From: Thermomicrobiales bacterium
Lineage (GTDB): Bacteria > Chloroflexota > Chloroflexia > Thermomicrobiales > UBA6265
Direction of reading: 5' to 3'
Assembly (NCBI GenBank): GCA_030447415.1
Contig: JAUJOZ010000020.1
Location: 27,750 to 91,749, forward strand
Length of the DNA stretch: 64,000 nt
Position numbers and translations under genes: made by a program. The notes below the pieces were generated by a model. That model saw only the letters and a list, made by a program, of their open reading frames with translations, made no database searches and was not told the origin of the DNA. Positions 55,871 through 63,613 of the stretch are shown here, piece after piece; position 1 is the first letter of the stretch; every line of letters starts with the position of its first letter.

Positions 55871-55914
55871 CTGTGGAACCGGAGGTCACGGGTTCGAGCC
55901 CCGTAAGGCACCCC
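55871..55914 (+). repeat. attR core of His-A (tRNA-His 3' fragment)
   Basis: Exact copy of 43,009-43,052 without the 5' half of the tRNA. It is also the left att of His-B. Confidence 0.92.
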
Positions 55915-55944
55915 ACAAAAAGTGGCGCCAATACGCCAAAAATA

Positions 55945-55973
55945 AGGCCCTGCGACCATGGCTCGCGGGGCCT
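55945..55973. repeat. Hairpin between att and repeats, His-B
   Basis: AGGCCCTGCGA pairs with TCGCGGGGCCT (one G:U) around CCATGGC. Nearly the same stem as in His-A. Confidence 0.65.
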
Positions 55974-55984
55974 CGACCTGTATT

Positions 55985-56008
55985 TACCCCAATCAGTACC
56001 CCAAAAAC
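55985..56008 (+). repeat. 12-bp tandem repeats, left end of His-B
   Basis: TACCCCAATCAG then TACCCCAAAAAC, starting 71 bp after the att core. Spacing and period are kept, but the sequence has moved away from TGACnGCAA. Confidence 0.55.
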
Positions 56009-56030
56009 AGTCACGAGGGACGCTGTCACT

Positions 56031-56759
56031 GTGGTGTGGCTCAAGGCAGCCGACGACAACGGCCACGAACGCACCGGGAAGTTGCCGGGGCCGGGCGGTA
56101 CGGTCCGCGTCGCCGCAGGATCGCCAGGGGGTGCTCGGTCCACCGTCTGGAGAGTATGGGCCAATCGAAAAAGCAGCGACGTCTACATCGCCGCCCGGGA
56201 TCTTGCCGGCGTCTACAAGATCAGCCTGCACGAGTCCGGCGATTGGCGTTACCAGTGGGTGCGGCGAGAACTTGCCGAGCGGTACGCACCCGGGCTGGGA
56301 CGCATCATCGGGCAGTGGCCCCGCCCCCCGGCGTTCGGCGCCGGTTGGACTCGGGGACTGGTCATTTGGGTGCCGGAACCGGACATCGTGCCGATTCCCG
56401 ATGACGCGGAAGACGGCTCAGGGGTGAGGTGGATTGCCAAGCCGCCACCGGGTAAGGTCGCAACCTTTCAGGTGGTCGTCGCCAAGCCCGACCTCGGGGT
56501 CGTGAAGCTCCAGCAGACCTGGGTGCTGGGGGCGTTCTCACTCGCCAACCGCGAGACCTGCCTGGTGCTTGGCTCGTACACAGACCTGATGCCGCAGCGC
56601 GAGCGCTGGCTTGCCGAACAGCGCCGCCGCGTCTGGGAGTCCGCGGGACACGTTGACCTAAGCGCGACCCCTGCCGCTCGCCTCACCTTATTTGGGTGGG
56701 ACGAGGATGAGACCCGGGGCTTTTGGGATCTCGCCGTGGCGAACGCCGACCCTGGCTAA
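56031..56759 (+). CDS. Cargo-slot protein of unknown family (intact His-B copy)
   Basis: 242 residues from GTG 56,031 (GAGGG about ten bases upstream). It is rich in beta-type segments and aromatic residues: TVWRVWANRKSSDVYIAARD, YKISLHESGDWRYQWVRREL, PRPPAFGAGWTRGLVIWVPE, KVATFQVVVAKPDLG, NRETCLVLGSYTDL, RRRVWESAGHVDL and RLTLFGWDEDE. No signal peptide or membrane helix. I do not recognise the family. It lies in the att-integrase slot where the Gln-A element has an ApeA-like defence gene, and it is still intact although the integrase beside it is destroyed, which suggests selection on the cargo. A defence role is a guess from position only. Confidence 0.75.
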   Translation: MVWLKAADDNGHERTGKLPGPGGTVRVAAGSPGGARSTVWRVWANRKSSDVYIAARDLAGVYKISLHESGDWRYQWVRRELAERYAPGLGRIIGQWPRPPAFGAGWTRGLVIWVPEPDIVPIPDDAEDGSGVRWIAKPPPGKVATFQVVVAKPDLGVVKLQQTWVLGAFSLANRETCLVLGSYTDLMPQRERWLAEQRRRVWESAGHVDLSATPAARLTLFGWDEDETRGFWDLAVANADPG

Positions 56760-56775
56760 ATCGCTACGCTCCCGT

Positions 56776-57650
56776 CAGCCTACAAGTGCTCGCTCCATCG
56801 CGTTAGCCGCCGCCTCGAAGGCTTCCGGGAACAGGTGGCCGTAGATGTCAAAGGTGGTGCTGAGCAGGCTGTGCCCGAGCACCTCTTGCACCACTTCACC
56901 GGCACCCCTTCCGCCAGCATCAGGCTGGCCGCCGTGTGGCGGGTGCTGTGAAGGGTTCGGCGGGGCAACCCGTGGGCGACCTGAACGCGGTGCCAGGAGT
57001 GGATGACGTTGCGCGGGTCAAGCAGCCCGCCGGTCTGCGTGGCGAAAACCAGACCCTTCTCCTGCCAGCGGTCGCCCGCCGCTGCCCGCTCGAACGCCTG
57101 TCGGTCCTGGTGGGCGCGCAGCGCGGCGATCAGCGAGGCGGCAGCGTCAGCGTACGTCGGCTCTTGTCCGTCTTCGGCTCCTTGAGGACCAGCTTGAGGT
57201 CGATCCGCTACACGGCGCGGCGGGCCTTCAGCGTGCGGCGGTCGAGGTCCACGTCCTCCCACGCCAGCGCCAGGACCTCACCCTGCCGAAGCCCGAGCGT
57301 GAGCGCCACTCGGGACAGGGCCGCGAGGCGGTCGCTCTCAGCGGCGGCGAGGCGGGCGCGGGCCTCGGCCGGGGTGAGCGGCTGGACCTCGCATGTGATC
57401 TGCCGCGGTGCGGCCACCAAGACGGTGGAGTTGCGGCCGATCAGCCCCCAGCGCATCGCCTGGTTGACCGCCGTCCGCACCACGGCCCGGATGTGGCGCA
57501 CCATGTCCGGGCTCAAACCGGCGTCCTGCTTCGCATTCAGCAGCGCCGCGACGTGCTGGGAGTCAGGTTGGCCAGCGCATGGTGGCCGAGCCCCGGCCGC
57601 AGGTGCAACCGCACGATGTCGGCGTAGGTCGCCTGGGTCCTGGCCGTGCC
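56776..57650 (-). pseudogene. Broken integrase of His-B
   Basis: Recognisable pieces are KQDAGLSPDMVRHIRAVVRT, GLRQGEVLALAWEDVDLDRR, then TAG at 57,208, SKAA-like DKSRRTL in shifted frame, GLVFATQTGGLLDPRNVI, LHSTRHTAASLML, and a shift after EGVPVK that removes the Tyr. The N-terminus is cut at about 57,650. Closest to the His-A integrase. Confidence 0.8.
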
Positions 57651-57663
57651 CGGGAGACACGCC

Positions 57664-57714
57664 GTGGCCAGTCCCTATCGCCTCGCTCTCACCGAGAAGC
57701 AGCGCGCCGAGTCC
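57664..57714 (+). pseudogene. IS630 transposase N-terminal scrap
   Basis: VASPYRLALTEKQRAES resembles the start of transposase A (AYPYRVVLSEAQRAEL). It sits exactly where the His-B integrase is cut, so an IS630-type element probably inserted there and was later mostly deleted. Confidence 0.5.
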
Positions 57715-57722
57715 GAAGCCCC

Positions 57723-58307
57723 TCAGTCGCCCGTGCGTCCTCGAAGCATGGTCTCTCGGGTATTCGGCCACGCCGCGGCGGCGCGCTGGGCCAGCCAACC
57801 GCCGGCCCAGGCCGCCAGCACCATGATCAGTGGCACGATCGCGGCGGTCGGCGGCGGGTCTGTGCGGATTCTGGTCCCGCCCTCAATAAGCGATCGACCG
57901 ATAGCCACGACGAGATGAACGGGTAGCCACGCCGCCGGCACCAGAAAGGCCCACGTCGTGCCCGAGGGCCGAACGAGGATCGTGACGACAAGACCCGCCG
58001 CGGCGAAGCCGCGTGCCGCCTGCTCCACCGCGAACGGGCGTGCCACCAACACCAAAGTTAGGGTGGCGCCGAGAACGGCCACACTTCCGACGATGGGCCG
58101 CTCCGATCGGCGAACTGCTCTCACAAGGAGGGCTCCCGCGCCGAGCCAGAGCAGCCCGCCCAATCCGTTCACCATGCTGGCCGCCGCGCCGTCGAGCACG
58201 ATGGCGAGCCCGACCAGGACCGCCGCGGAGCAGAGGGCGCCGGCGTCCACCCCGCCCGCTTCTTGACCCTCGGCCACCCGTCGAAGTCGCACACCAGCCG
58301 ATCTCAC
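57723..58307 (-). CDS. Hypothetical membrane protein
   Basis: 194 residues from GTG 58,307 with a strong GGAGGTGA. Six hydrophobic segments (ALCSAAVLVGLAIVLDG, GGLLWLGAGALLVRAV, GSVAVLGATLTLVLVA, AAAGLVVTILV, WAFLVPAAWLPVHLVVAI, AIVPLIMVLAAWAGGWLA). No known family. It appears to be chromosomal, on the far side of the element remnants. Confidence 0.65.
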   Translation of the reverse strand: MRSAGVRLRRVAEGQEAGGVDAGALCSAAVLVGLAIVLDGAAASMVNGLGGLLWLGAGALLVRAVRRSERPIVGSVAVLGATLTLVLVARPFAVEQAARGFAAAGLVVTILVRPSGTTWAFLVPAAWLPVHLVVAIGRSLIEGGTRIRTDPPPTAAIVPLIMVLAAWAGGWLAQRAAAAWPNTRETMLRGRTGD

Positions 58308-58373
58308 CCGTCACCTCCTGGGAGGACACTCTGGGCCAAGTCTAATCCCGGCCAGCCAGCGCGCTGGCCGGCA

Positions 58374-58402
58374 ATGACAGCCTCGGGCACGACTGCTATA
58401 AT
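58374..58402 (+). promoter_or_regulatory. Promoter of tRNA-Arg
   Basis: ATGACA (58,374-58,379), 17 bp, TATAAT (58,397-58,402), 30 bp before the tRNA. Confidence 0.75.
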
Positions 58403-58431
58403 CGCTGGCCGTGTCCATTGACAGGAACCAT

Positions 58432-58504
58432 GCCCTCGTAGCTCAATGGATAGAGCGTCTGGCTTCGAACCAGAAGGTTGGGGGTTCGATCCCCTCCGAG
58501 GGTA
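58432..58504 (+). tRNA. tRNA-Arg (TCG)
   Basis: Acceptor GCCCTCG/CGAGGGT (one G:T), anticodon stem TCTGG/CCAGA with loop CTTCGAA, anticodon TCG, T arm GGTTCGATCC. CCA is not encoded. Confidence 0.95.
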
Positions 58505-58555
58505 CCGCCATCCCACGCCGGCCCAACGCTTAGCGTAGGAAGGCCGGCCTCCGCG

Positions 58556-59734
58556 ATGCGCGCCCAGATCCTCTCCATTGGTTCCGAGCTAATCCTCGGC
58601 CACCTCACCGACACGAACGCCACCTTCCTCGCGCAGGAGTTCGTCGCGAGCGGCGTGGAACTTCTGCACGTGACGCAGGTCGGCGACGACCGGCCGCGAC
58701 TGGCGCGAACGCTCCGGGCCGCGATGGCGGAGGCCGACCTCGTCGTCTGCACCGGCGGGATCGGTCCGACGGACGACGACTTGACCAGAGAAGCCATCGC
58801 CGACGCCGTCGGGGAGACACCCACCGTCGACCAACAGCTCCTCGCCGGGATCCGCGAGTTCTTCGCCGGTCGCGGCCTAACCATGCCGGAACGCAACGCC
58901 AAGCAGGCGTGGCTGATTCCCTCGGCGGAGGCGCTTCCCAACCCGGTAGGCACGGCGCCAGGGTGGTTCGTTCGGCACAATCAGAAGCTGGTCGTCGCCA
59001 TGCCGGGTGTCCCGCGCGAGATGTACCGCATGTGGCGGGACCAGGCGCTACCCAGGCTCCAGGACCGCCTTCCGGCCCGCTCGGTCCGCTCCATCGCATT
59101 CAAGACGCTGGGCATCGGCGAATCAGCCGCCGAACAACTTCTGAGCGATCTCGTCCAGGGTGCCAACCCGGTGGTCGCGACCTACGCCAAGGACGACGGC
59201 GTCCACGTCCGGGTCACCGCGGTGGCATCGTCGGAGACCGAGGCGACCGAGCTCCGAGACGCCGTCGCCGCCGACGTCCGTCGGCGTCTTCGCCGCTGGA
59301 TTTACGCCAACGACGGCACCACCCTGGCGGCCGCACTCGCGGCGTTGCTGAGACGCCACGAGCTCATGCTGGGTCTGATCGAGCAAGGTACCGGAGCCCG
59401 GGTCGGCGGCCTCTTGTTCGGCGACGCGGCAAGCGCTGACGTCGTCCATGGTAGCCTCGCGCTTCCGCGGTCTCGCGTCGGGACGGCGCCGAATGCGGCC
59501 GCATTGGCCAGCGAAGCGCAAAGCCGGTTTGCCAGTTCACTTGGCGTCGGCGTGGCCGCGAACGCCGAGCGGCGGTCGGACGGCCTCTACACCGGGACGG
59601 TCACCGTCGCCCTCACGGGTGCGGTCACCGCCGTTGAATCGTTCCCGCTGCGCATGACGCTCGATGAGTTGCACCGGCGCTCGGCGCTCCATGCCGCCGA
59701 CGTCCTCCGTCGGGGTCTCGCGGCGATGGACTAG
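58556..59734 (+). CDS. cinA: CinA-family protein with degenerate amidase domain
   Basis: 392 residues. The N-terminal COG1058 domain is intact: AQILSIGSELILGHLTDTNA, VCTGGIGPTDDDLTREAIAD, ERNAKQAWLIPSA, NPVGTAPGWFV and MPGVPREMYRMW. This domain has ADP-ribose pyrophosphatase/MoaB-like chemistry. The C-terminal half has the PncC outline, but the catalytic ESCTGG motif reads EQGTGA, so the active-site Ser is missing and the nicotinamide-nucleotide amidase is probably dead. Its last codons overlap ybeY, which converges, by 4 bases. Confidence 0.88.
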   Translation: MRAQILSIGSELILGHLTDTNATFLAQEFVASGVELLHVTQVGDDRPRLARTLRAAMAEADLVVCTGGIGPTDDDLTREAIADAVGETPTVDQQLLAGIREFFAGRGLTMPERNAKQAWLIPSAEALPNPVGTAPGWFVRHNQKLVVAMPGVPREMYRMWRDQALPRLQDRLPARSVRSIAFKTLGIGESAAEQLLSDLVQGANPVVATYAKDDGVHVRVTAVASSETEATELRDAVAADVRRRLRRWIYANDGTTLAAALAALLRRHELMLGLIEQGTGARVGGLLFGDAASADVVHGSLALPRSRVGTAPNAAALASEAQSRFASSLGVGVAANAERRSDGLYTGTVTVALTGAVTAVESFPLRMTLDELHRRSALHAADVLRRGLAAMD

Positions 59735-60201
59735 ATCGCCGCCCGATCGAGGGCGTCGAATGCCGCAAGTAACCGCGCCTGGCGCTCCAGCATCCGATCG
59801 CGCTGGTCAGGGGTTCGGTCGTCCCATCCGCACAGGTGCAGCAGCCCGTGCACCACGAGGAAGCGCACCTCCTCCGAGGCCGAATGCCCGTAGTCGGCCG
59901 CCTGCGCCGCCGCCCGCTCGACGGAGACGACGACGTCTCCACCTGTCGCTGCGTCGACGCCGCGACCCGGCTCGGATGACGGGAACGTCATGACGTCGGT
60001 TTCGGTGTCAAGCCCCATGAAGGTGCGGTGCAGCGCACGCAATCGTCCGTCGTCGGTGAACACGACCGCGACCGACCACGCGCCGGATGCGCCCTCTCGT
60101 TCGAGGACGAACCGGGCCAGAGACGGCAAGCGCCTGAGATCGACCCCTGAGGGCGGCACCGTCTCAGTTACCACGTCGAGTTCAAGGTCAAGGTGGTCCA
60201 T
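59731..60201 (-). CDS. ybeY: Endoribonuclease YbeY
   Basis: 156 residues: LHRTFMGLDTETDVMTFPSSE, GDVVVSVERAAAQAADYGHS, FLVVHGLLHLCGWDD. The metal motif is normally HGxLHLxGYDH; the first two His are present but the third is Asp (GWDD). YbeY is a zinc-dependent RNase for rRNA maturation and ribosome quality control. Asp could still bind the metal. It precedes no partner gene (phoH or era are absent here). Confidence 0.9.
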   Translation of the reverse strand: MDHLDLELDVVTETVPPSGVDLRRLPSLARFVLEREGASGAWSVAVVFTDDGRLRALHRTFMGLDTETDVMTFPSSEPGRGVDAATGGDVVVSVERAAAQAADYGHSASEEVRFLVVHGLLHLCGWDDRTPDQRDRMLERQARLLAAFDALDRAAI

Positions 60202-60363
60202 CCCGCCTACTGCTCCGAGCGACGAAGCACCGCGGTCTTGCTGACCCTTAGCGGCGAGTGAGCACCGAAAGGCTGAGTGGCCTGAGCGGCTCGGAATGCT
60301 GGTCTAGCGGCGACCGTGGCACCGATCCCGTTTCGAATGCGATGGCGTCGGCCGGAGGCGCCG
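60202..60363. other. Short gap between ybeY and yqeY
   Basis: 160 bp, no gene. It should contain the ybeY promoter. Confidence 0.3.
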
Positions 60364-60825
60364 TCAGCGCTGCGCCGATAGCGCGCCCCGCGCCGCGGCG
60401 CTGAGACGCCGGCCATCGGCTCGATCACCGGCCCGCTCCATGAGCACCGGCATCACACGCGCCATGTCTTTCGGCCCATTGGCCCCGAGCTCGGTCACCA
60501 CCGACGTAACGAGCGCGGAAAGCTCCTCGTCCGAAAGAGCCGCGGGCAGGTAGCGCTGGACGACCGCGAGTTGCGCTTCCTCCCGCTGGGCCAAGTCGTC
60601 GCGCTTGCCCGCTCGGTATTGCTCGACGGCGTCGGCCAGTTGCTTGCTCAGGCGCCGGAGCACGGCTTGCTCGTCGGTCGGCGTGAGCGCCCTGCCGTGG
60701 TCGATCTCCGCGTTCTTGATGGCCGCGAGGACGAAGCGAACGATGTCCCGCGTCTGGTGGTCACCCGCTCGCATCGCGTCGCGCAGGTCCGATTCCAATC
60801 GAGCGCGAAGGGTGGCGTCCGTCAT
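60364..60825 (-). CDS. GatB/YqeY-domain protein
   Basis: 153 residues: LRARLESDLRDAMRAGDHQT, DIVRFVLAAIKNAEIDHGR, EEAQLAVVQRYLPAALSDEE and GPKDMARVMPVLMERAGDRADG. This is the stand-alone YqeY form of the tail domain of GatB/GatE, which contacts tRNA in amidotransferases. The function of free YqeY is poorly known. Confidence 0.88.
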   Translation of the reverse strand: MTDATLRARLESDLRDAMRAGDHQTRDIVRFVLAAIKNAEIDHGRALTPTDEQAVLRRLSKQLADAVEQYRAGKRDDLAQREEAQLAVVQRYLPAALSDEELSALVTSVVTELGANGPKDMARVMPVLMERAGDRADGRRLSAAARGALSAQR

Positions 60826-60861
60826 GACTCAGCGTCTCCGTGACGGGGCGTCGCCGCCGTC

Positions 60862-61251
60862 CTACGCCAGCGCACTTGCCATCGGCCGGCCGCCCAGCAC
60901 GTGGAAATGGAGGTGAAAAACAGTCTGTCCGGCGTCCGGACCGTCGTTCGTGAGAACGCGGTAACCGCCCTCCAGCAGTCCTTCTTGCCGCGCCACAGTG
61001 TTCGCCAGTCCAAGGAGGTCGGCCGCGAGCGCCGCGTCATCCGCGGACAGGGCGCGCAGCGCGCTCACATGGCGACGGGGGACGACGAGGACGTGCGTTG
61101 GCGCCTGTGGGTTCAGGTCCCGAAACGCGACCGCGTGCTCACTGGCAGCGAGGAACTCGACTCCCAGTTCGCCGCGCGCGATGCGGCAGAACACGCAGTC
61201 GCCGGTCGCTTCACCATCTCCTGCGTCCCGACCCGACGTGGTACGATCCAC
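60862..61251 (-). CDS. HIT-family nucleotide hydrolase
   Basis: 129 residues from GTG 61,251. CVFCRIARGEL gives the zinc-binding Cys pair, PQAPTHVLVVPRRHVSAL the fold core, and HLHFHVLGG the histidine triad. HIT proteins hydrolyse AMP-lysine, AMP-NH2 or dinucleoside polyphosphates. It is divergent from fpg. Confidence 0.92.
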   Translation of the reverse strand: MDRTTSGRDAGDGEATGDCVFCRIARGELGVEFLAASEHAVAFRDLNPQAPTHVLVVPRRHVSALRALSADDAALAADLLGLANTVARQEGLLEGGYRVLTNDGPDAGQTVFHLHFHVLGGRPMASALA

Positions 61252-61290
61252 GGCGATCCTGCTCCCCTGTTGCAGCGTACCCGATGAAGT

Positions 61291-62181
61291 ATGCCAGAAC
61301 TTCCCGAAGTCGAGACCGTCCGCCGCTCCCTTGCCCCGCTCATCGTCGGCCGGACCATTGTGGGACTGTGCCCGGCCGCCTTCCCCGGCGTTATGGGGGA
61401 GGAGGAGATCCAGGCAGTTGCCGCGCGGGTCGTCGGACGGGAAATCACGGCCGTCCGCCGCCGCGCCAAATACCTGTTCTTTGACCTCGACGACGGCACC
61501 ACGCTGATGGTTCATCTGCGGATGACCGGGCGCCTCTCCGTCGTTGACCGCTCAGCGCCCCCACAACGCTTTGAGCACCTCGCCGTCGAGCTCGATAGCG
61601 GCCGCGACATCCGCTTCGCCGACCAGCGGAAGTTCGGTAGGGTGCTTCACCTTGCACCCGACGCCGTGTCCCTCCTCGAGCGTCGGATCGGACCCGAGCC
61701 GCTCGCCCGCGCCTTCACCGCCGATGTGCTCGGCGCCCGCTTGGCACGCCGCCCCGGCAAGCTCAAGAGCGTTCTCCTCGATCAGCGCCTCGTCGCTGGC
61801 CTCGGCAACATTTACGTCGACGAGGCGCTCTTCCGCGCTCGTCTCCATCCTGAGCGCCGCGCCGACAGCATCACGCCGCCTGAAGTCCAGCGCCTCCATC
61901 GAGCGATCCGCGCCGTGCTGCGCGAGGGGCTCGACAACCGGGGAACGACCTTCTCCAGCTTCCAAGACGCCAACGGGGAAGCGGGTGCCAACCAACCCAA
62001 TCTCCGCGTCTACGGGCGTGGTACGGCGGCCGCGCCGTGCGTCCGATGCGGTGCTCCACTCCAACGCATCGTGGTCGGTGGACGAGGAACGCATTTCTGC
62101 GCCCGTTGCCAGCCAGCGGCTGCTCCCCGGCACCCCGACTCGGCTCCGTCAGGCAGCGAATGCCGTGGCGGGGAGTCGTAA
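61291..62181 (+). CDS. mutM: Formamidopyrimidine-DNA glycosylase
   Basis: 296 residues. MPELPEVETVRRSLAP gives the catalytic Pro2-Glu3; HLRMTGRL, DQRKFGRV and LLDQRLVAGLGNIYVDEALF are family motifs; the C-terminal zinc finger is CVRCGAPLQRIVVGGRGTHFCARC. It removes 8-oxoguanine and cleaves the AP site. 40 bp separate it from the divergent HIT gene. Confidence 0.96.
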   Translation: MPELPEVETVRRSLAPLIVGRTIVGLCPAAFPGVMGEEEIQAVAARVVGREITAVRRRAKYLFFDLDDGTTLMVHLRMTGRLSVVDRSAPPQRFEHLAVELDSGRDIRFADQRKFGRVLHLAPDAVSLLERRIGPEPLARAFTADVLGARLARRPGKLKSVLLDQRLVAGLGNIYVDEALFRARLHPERRADSITPPEVQRLHRAIRAVLREGLDNRGTTFSSFQDANGEAGANQPNLRVYGRGTAAAPCVRCGAPLQRIVVGGRGTHFCARCQPAAAPRHPDSAPSGSECRGGES

Positions 62182-62296
62182 ACCGGCGCCGGCCCTGCTC
62201 CACGACAGCAAGACGACGACCCCGGGGAGCTCCCAAGGCCGTCCACGAGATCCCTTCAACTGCCGGTCGCCGGGCTTGGCTCGAGATCAGGCTCGT

Positions 62297-62716
62297 CTAG
62301 CAGGTGTCGATGACGCTAAGCAGGCGGACATCAGCGTTGTAGATGATTGACTTCGCGAAGACGATCTGCGTTTCCGGAGCAGCCGCACCTGTGCCGGCGA
62401 GCCCTTCCGCGCCGACCGACATGGCCTCGATCAGGTCGCCGTTCAACTGGCCGGCGGCATCCGGTGGGTCGCTGTTCGCCTGCTCCTCAAAAATCGCGAA
62501 GAGCTCCTGGGCCGCCTGCTGGGCGTCCCCCTGGAAGGCGTCAGGCCGGTCGGCGGGGTAGAGAAGTGACCTAGCGTCTTGAACTCGTGCGTTCGTCTGG
62601 TCGACCCAATCCTCGCAACCTTGCAGCTTTGCACCCGCGCGGGCCGTGGCCCCGTAGTAGCCGCCTGCCAGGGCGACCACCACAAGTGCCGCGGCAACGA
62701 GCATCCACTTCTTCAC
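62297..62716 (-). CDS. Membrane-anchored or secreted hypothetical protein
   Basis: 139 residues from GTG 62,716, AAGGAGA upstream. An N-terminal hydrophobic helix (KKWMLVAAALVVVALAGGYYG) is followed by a helical extracellular part with two Cys (LQGCEDWVD and the last residue pair DTC). No known family. Confidence 0.65.
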   Translation of the reverse strand: MKKWMLVAAALVVVALAGGYYGATARAGAKLQGCEDWVDQTNARVQDARSLLYPADRPDAFQGDAQQAAQELFAIFEEQANSDPPDAAGQLNGDLIEAMSVGAEGLAGTGAAAPETQIVFAKSIIYNADVRLLSVIDTC

Positions 62717-63344
62717 GATCGCTTCTCCTCTTTCGTACGTGCCTTGGCTCGAGGCGCCGAGCCGGAGACGCATTGCATATGCCAAAGGAGCTGGAACAGT
62801 GGGGCACGACTTAACGGACGCACCTCCAAACCTGATCGCGGCGCAGGCGAACCCGGCCTAAAGCGTGCGGTACATCGCTTGCCGTCCCCGGCTCTGATCC
62901 ACCCGTTGTTCGCACGCGACAGCTGCGAACGAGGCTGAACTGCAAGGACAGGTAGGCACAGGCAGGCGGCACGACAGGGCCAACAGGGAGTTGGCGAGGA
63001 CTGGGGCCCACTACACGGACCCACGCCTCACTGTGCGAACGAGACCACGGGAACGGACGAGAAGAGATAGAGCGGTGCCGGTGACTTCGCTCACGACCAA
63101 GTCGTGGCACCGGGTCGTTACGTCCTACACCAGGAAGACGGAAGCCGGGTCGACATTGACACCGACCCACGCGGCGTGGACGCCGCCGGTGCCGCCCATG
63201 ACGTCCGCGTCCATCGGGTTCAGCACTTCAGGTGGAGGGTCGTCGAATCACCACCCAAGAACCCTGCCCGCATCGCAGGTGTGAACTGCATAACGTCCCA
63301 TTAAGAGCACCGGCCACCCAAGCTGCGCTCGGGAGGCCGTTAGG
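62717..63344. other. Intergenic region before the tRNA-Gly fragment
   Basis: About 630 bp. Short open frames exist (for example around 63,104) but have no domain. It is the last chromosomal stretch before an element boundary. Confidence 0.35.
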
Positions 63345-63387
63345 AGCGGGTGATGGGACTCGAACCCACGACTTTGTGCTTGGGAAG
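63345..63387 (-). repeat. att core: 3' fragment of tRNA-Gly (TCC)
   Basis: On the minus strand it reads CTTCCCAAGCAC, then GGGTTCGAGTCCCA, then CACCCGC and a discriminator base: the anticodon loop, T arm and acceptor 3' strand of tRNA-Gly. The 5' half is absent. The break at the anticodon loop is the same as in the Gln and His att cores. The intact gene should lie to the right, outside the window. Confidence 0.75.
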
Positions 63388-63546
63388 TCTCCGGGCCTTC
63401 GCGCTGTGGCGGGTGACCCGTTTTCGTTGATTCCATCGGGTTTTCCTCTCTTCCTGCTTGGACCGTTTTTCCACGAGTTATCGTGTCCCGGTGGAGTTGA
63501 TAACTAGGACGGTGCGGGCGGCGCTGTCCGGTGCTACGATTCTCGC

Positions 63547-63613
63547 GTCTCCCCCTGCCTGCCAGGGAGAGGCGTTCCCCGCCGCGGCCTAGGTCTCATC
63601 TAGGCCGCGTCTT
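63547..63613 (+). ncRNA. Candidate small RNA convergent with an XRE gene
   Basis: Extended -10 TGC-TACGAT (63,532-63,540), a CTCCCCCTG...CCAGGGAG hairpin and a terminator ending at 63,613. Same order and similar spacing as at 12,801 in Gln-A, again ending at the stop codon of an XRE gene. About 67 nt. Confidence 0.35.
63583..63613 (+). terminator. Intrinsic terminator at the XRE stop
   Basis: CGCGGCCTAG pairs perfectly with CTAGGCCGCG around GTCTCAT, then TCTTTT. The XRE stop codon lies in the 3' arm. Confidence 0.75.

Larger units (their letters stand above)
43009..55914. mobile_element. Integrative element His-A in tRNA-His (about 12.9 kb)
   Basis: Flanked by exact 44-bp repeats of the tRNA-His 3' half (43,009-43,052 and 55,871-55,914). 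It carries a cargo gene, a convergent integrase, two IS630 insertions, a block of sugar-transport genes, a truncated primase, an excisionase-like gene and the zinc-ribbon gene next to attR. The end structure matches Gln-A. The integrase is frameshifted, so mobility is doubtful. Confidence 0.9.
55915..57720. mobile_element. Remnant His-B: left end of a second element at tRNA-His
   Basis: After the att core come a hairpin, two 12-bp repeats at the usual offset, an intact cargo gene and a broken convergent integrase that ends in an IS630 scrap. The right end is missing. The order matches His-A. Confidence 0.8.
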
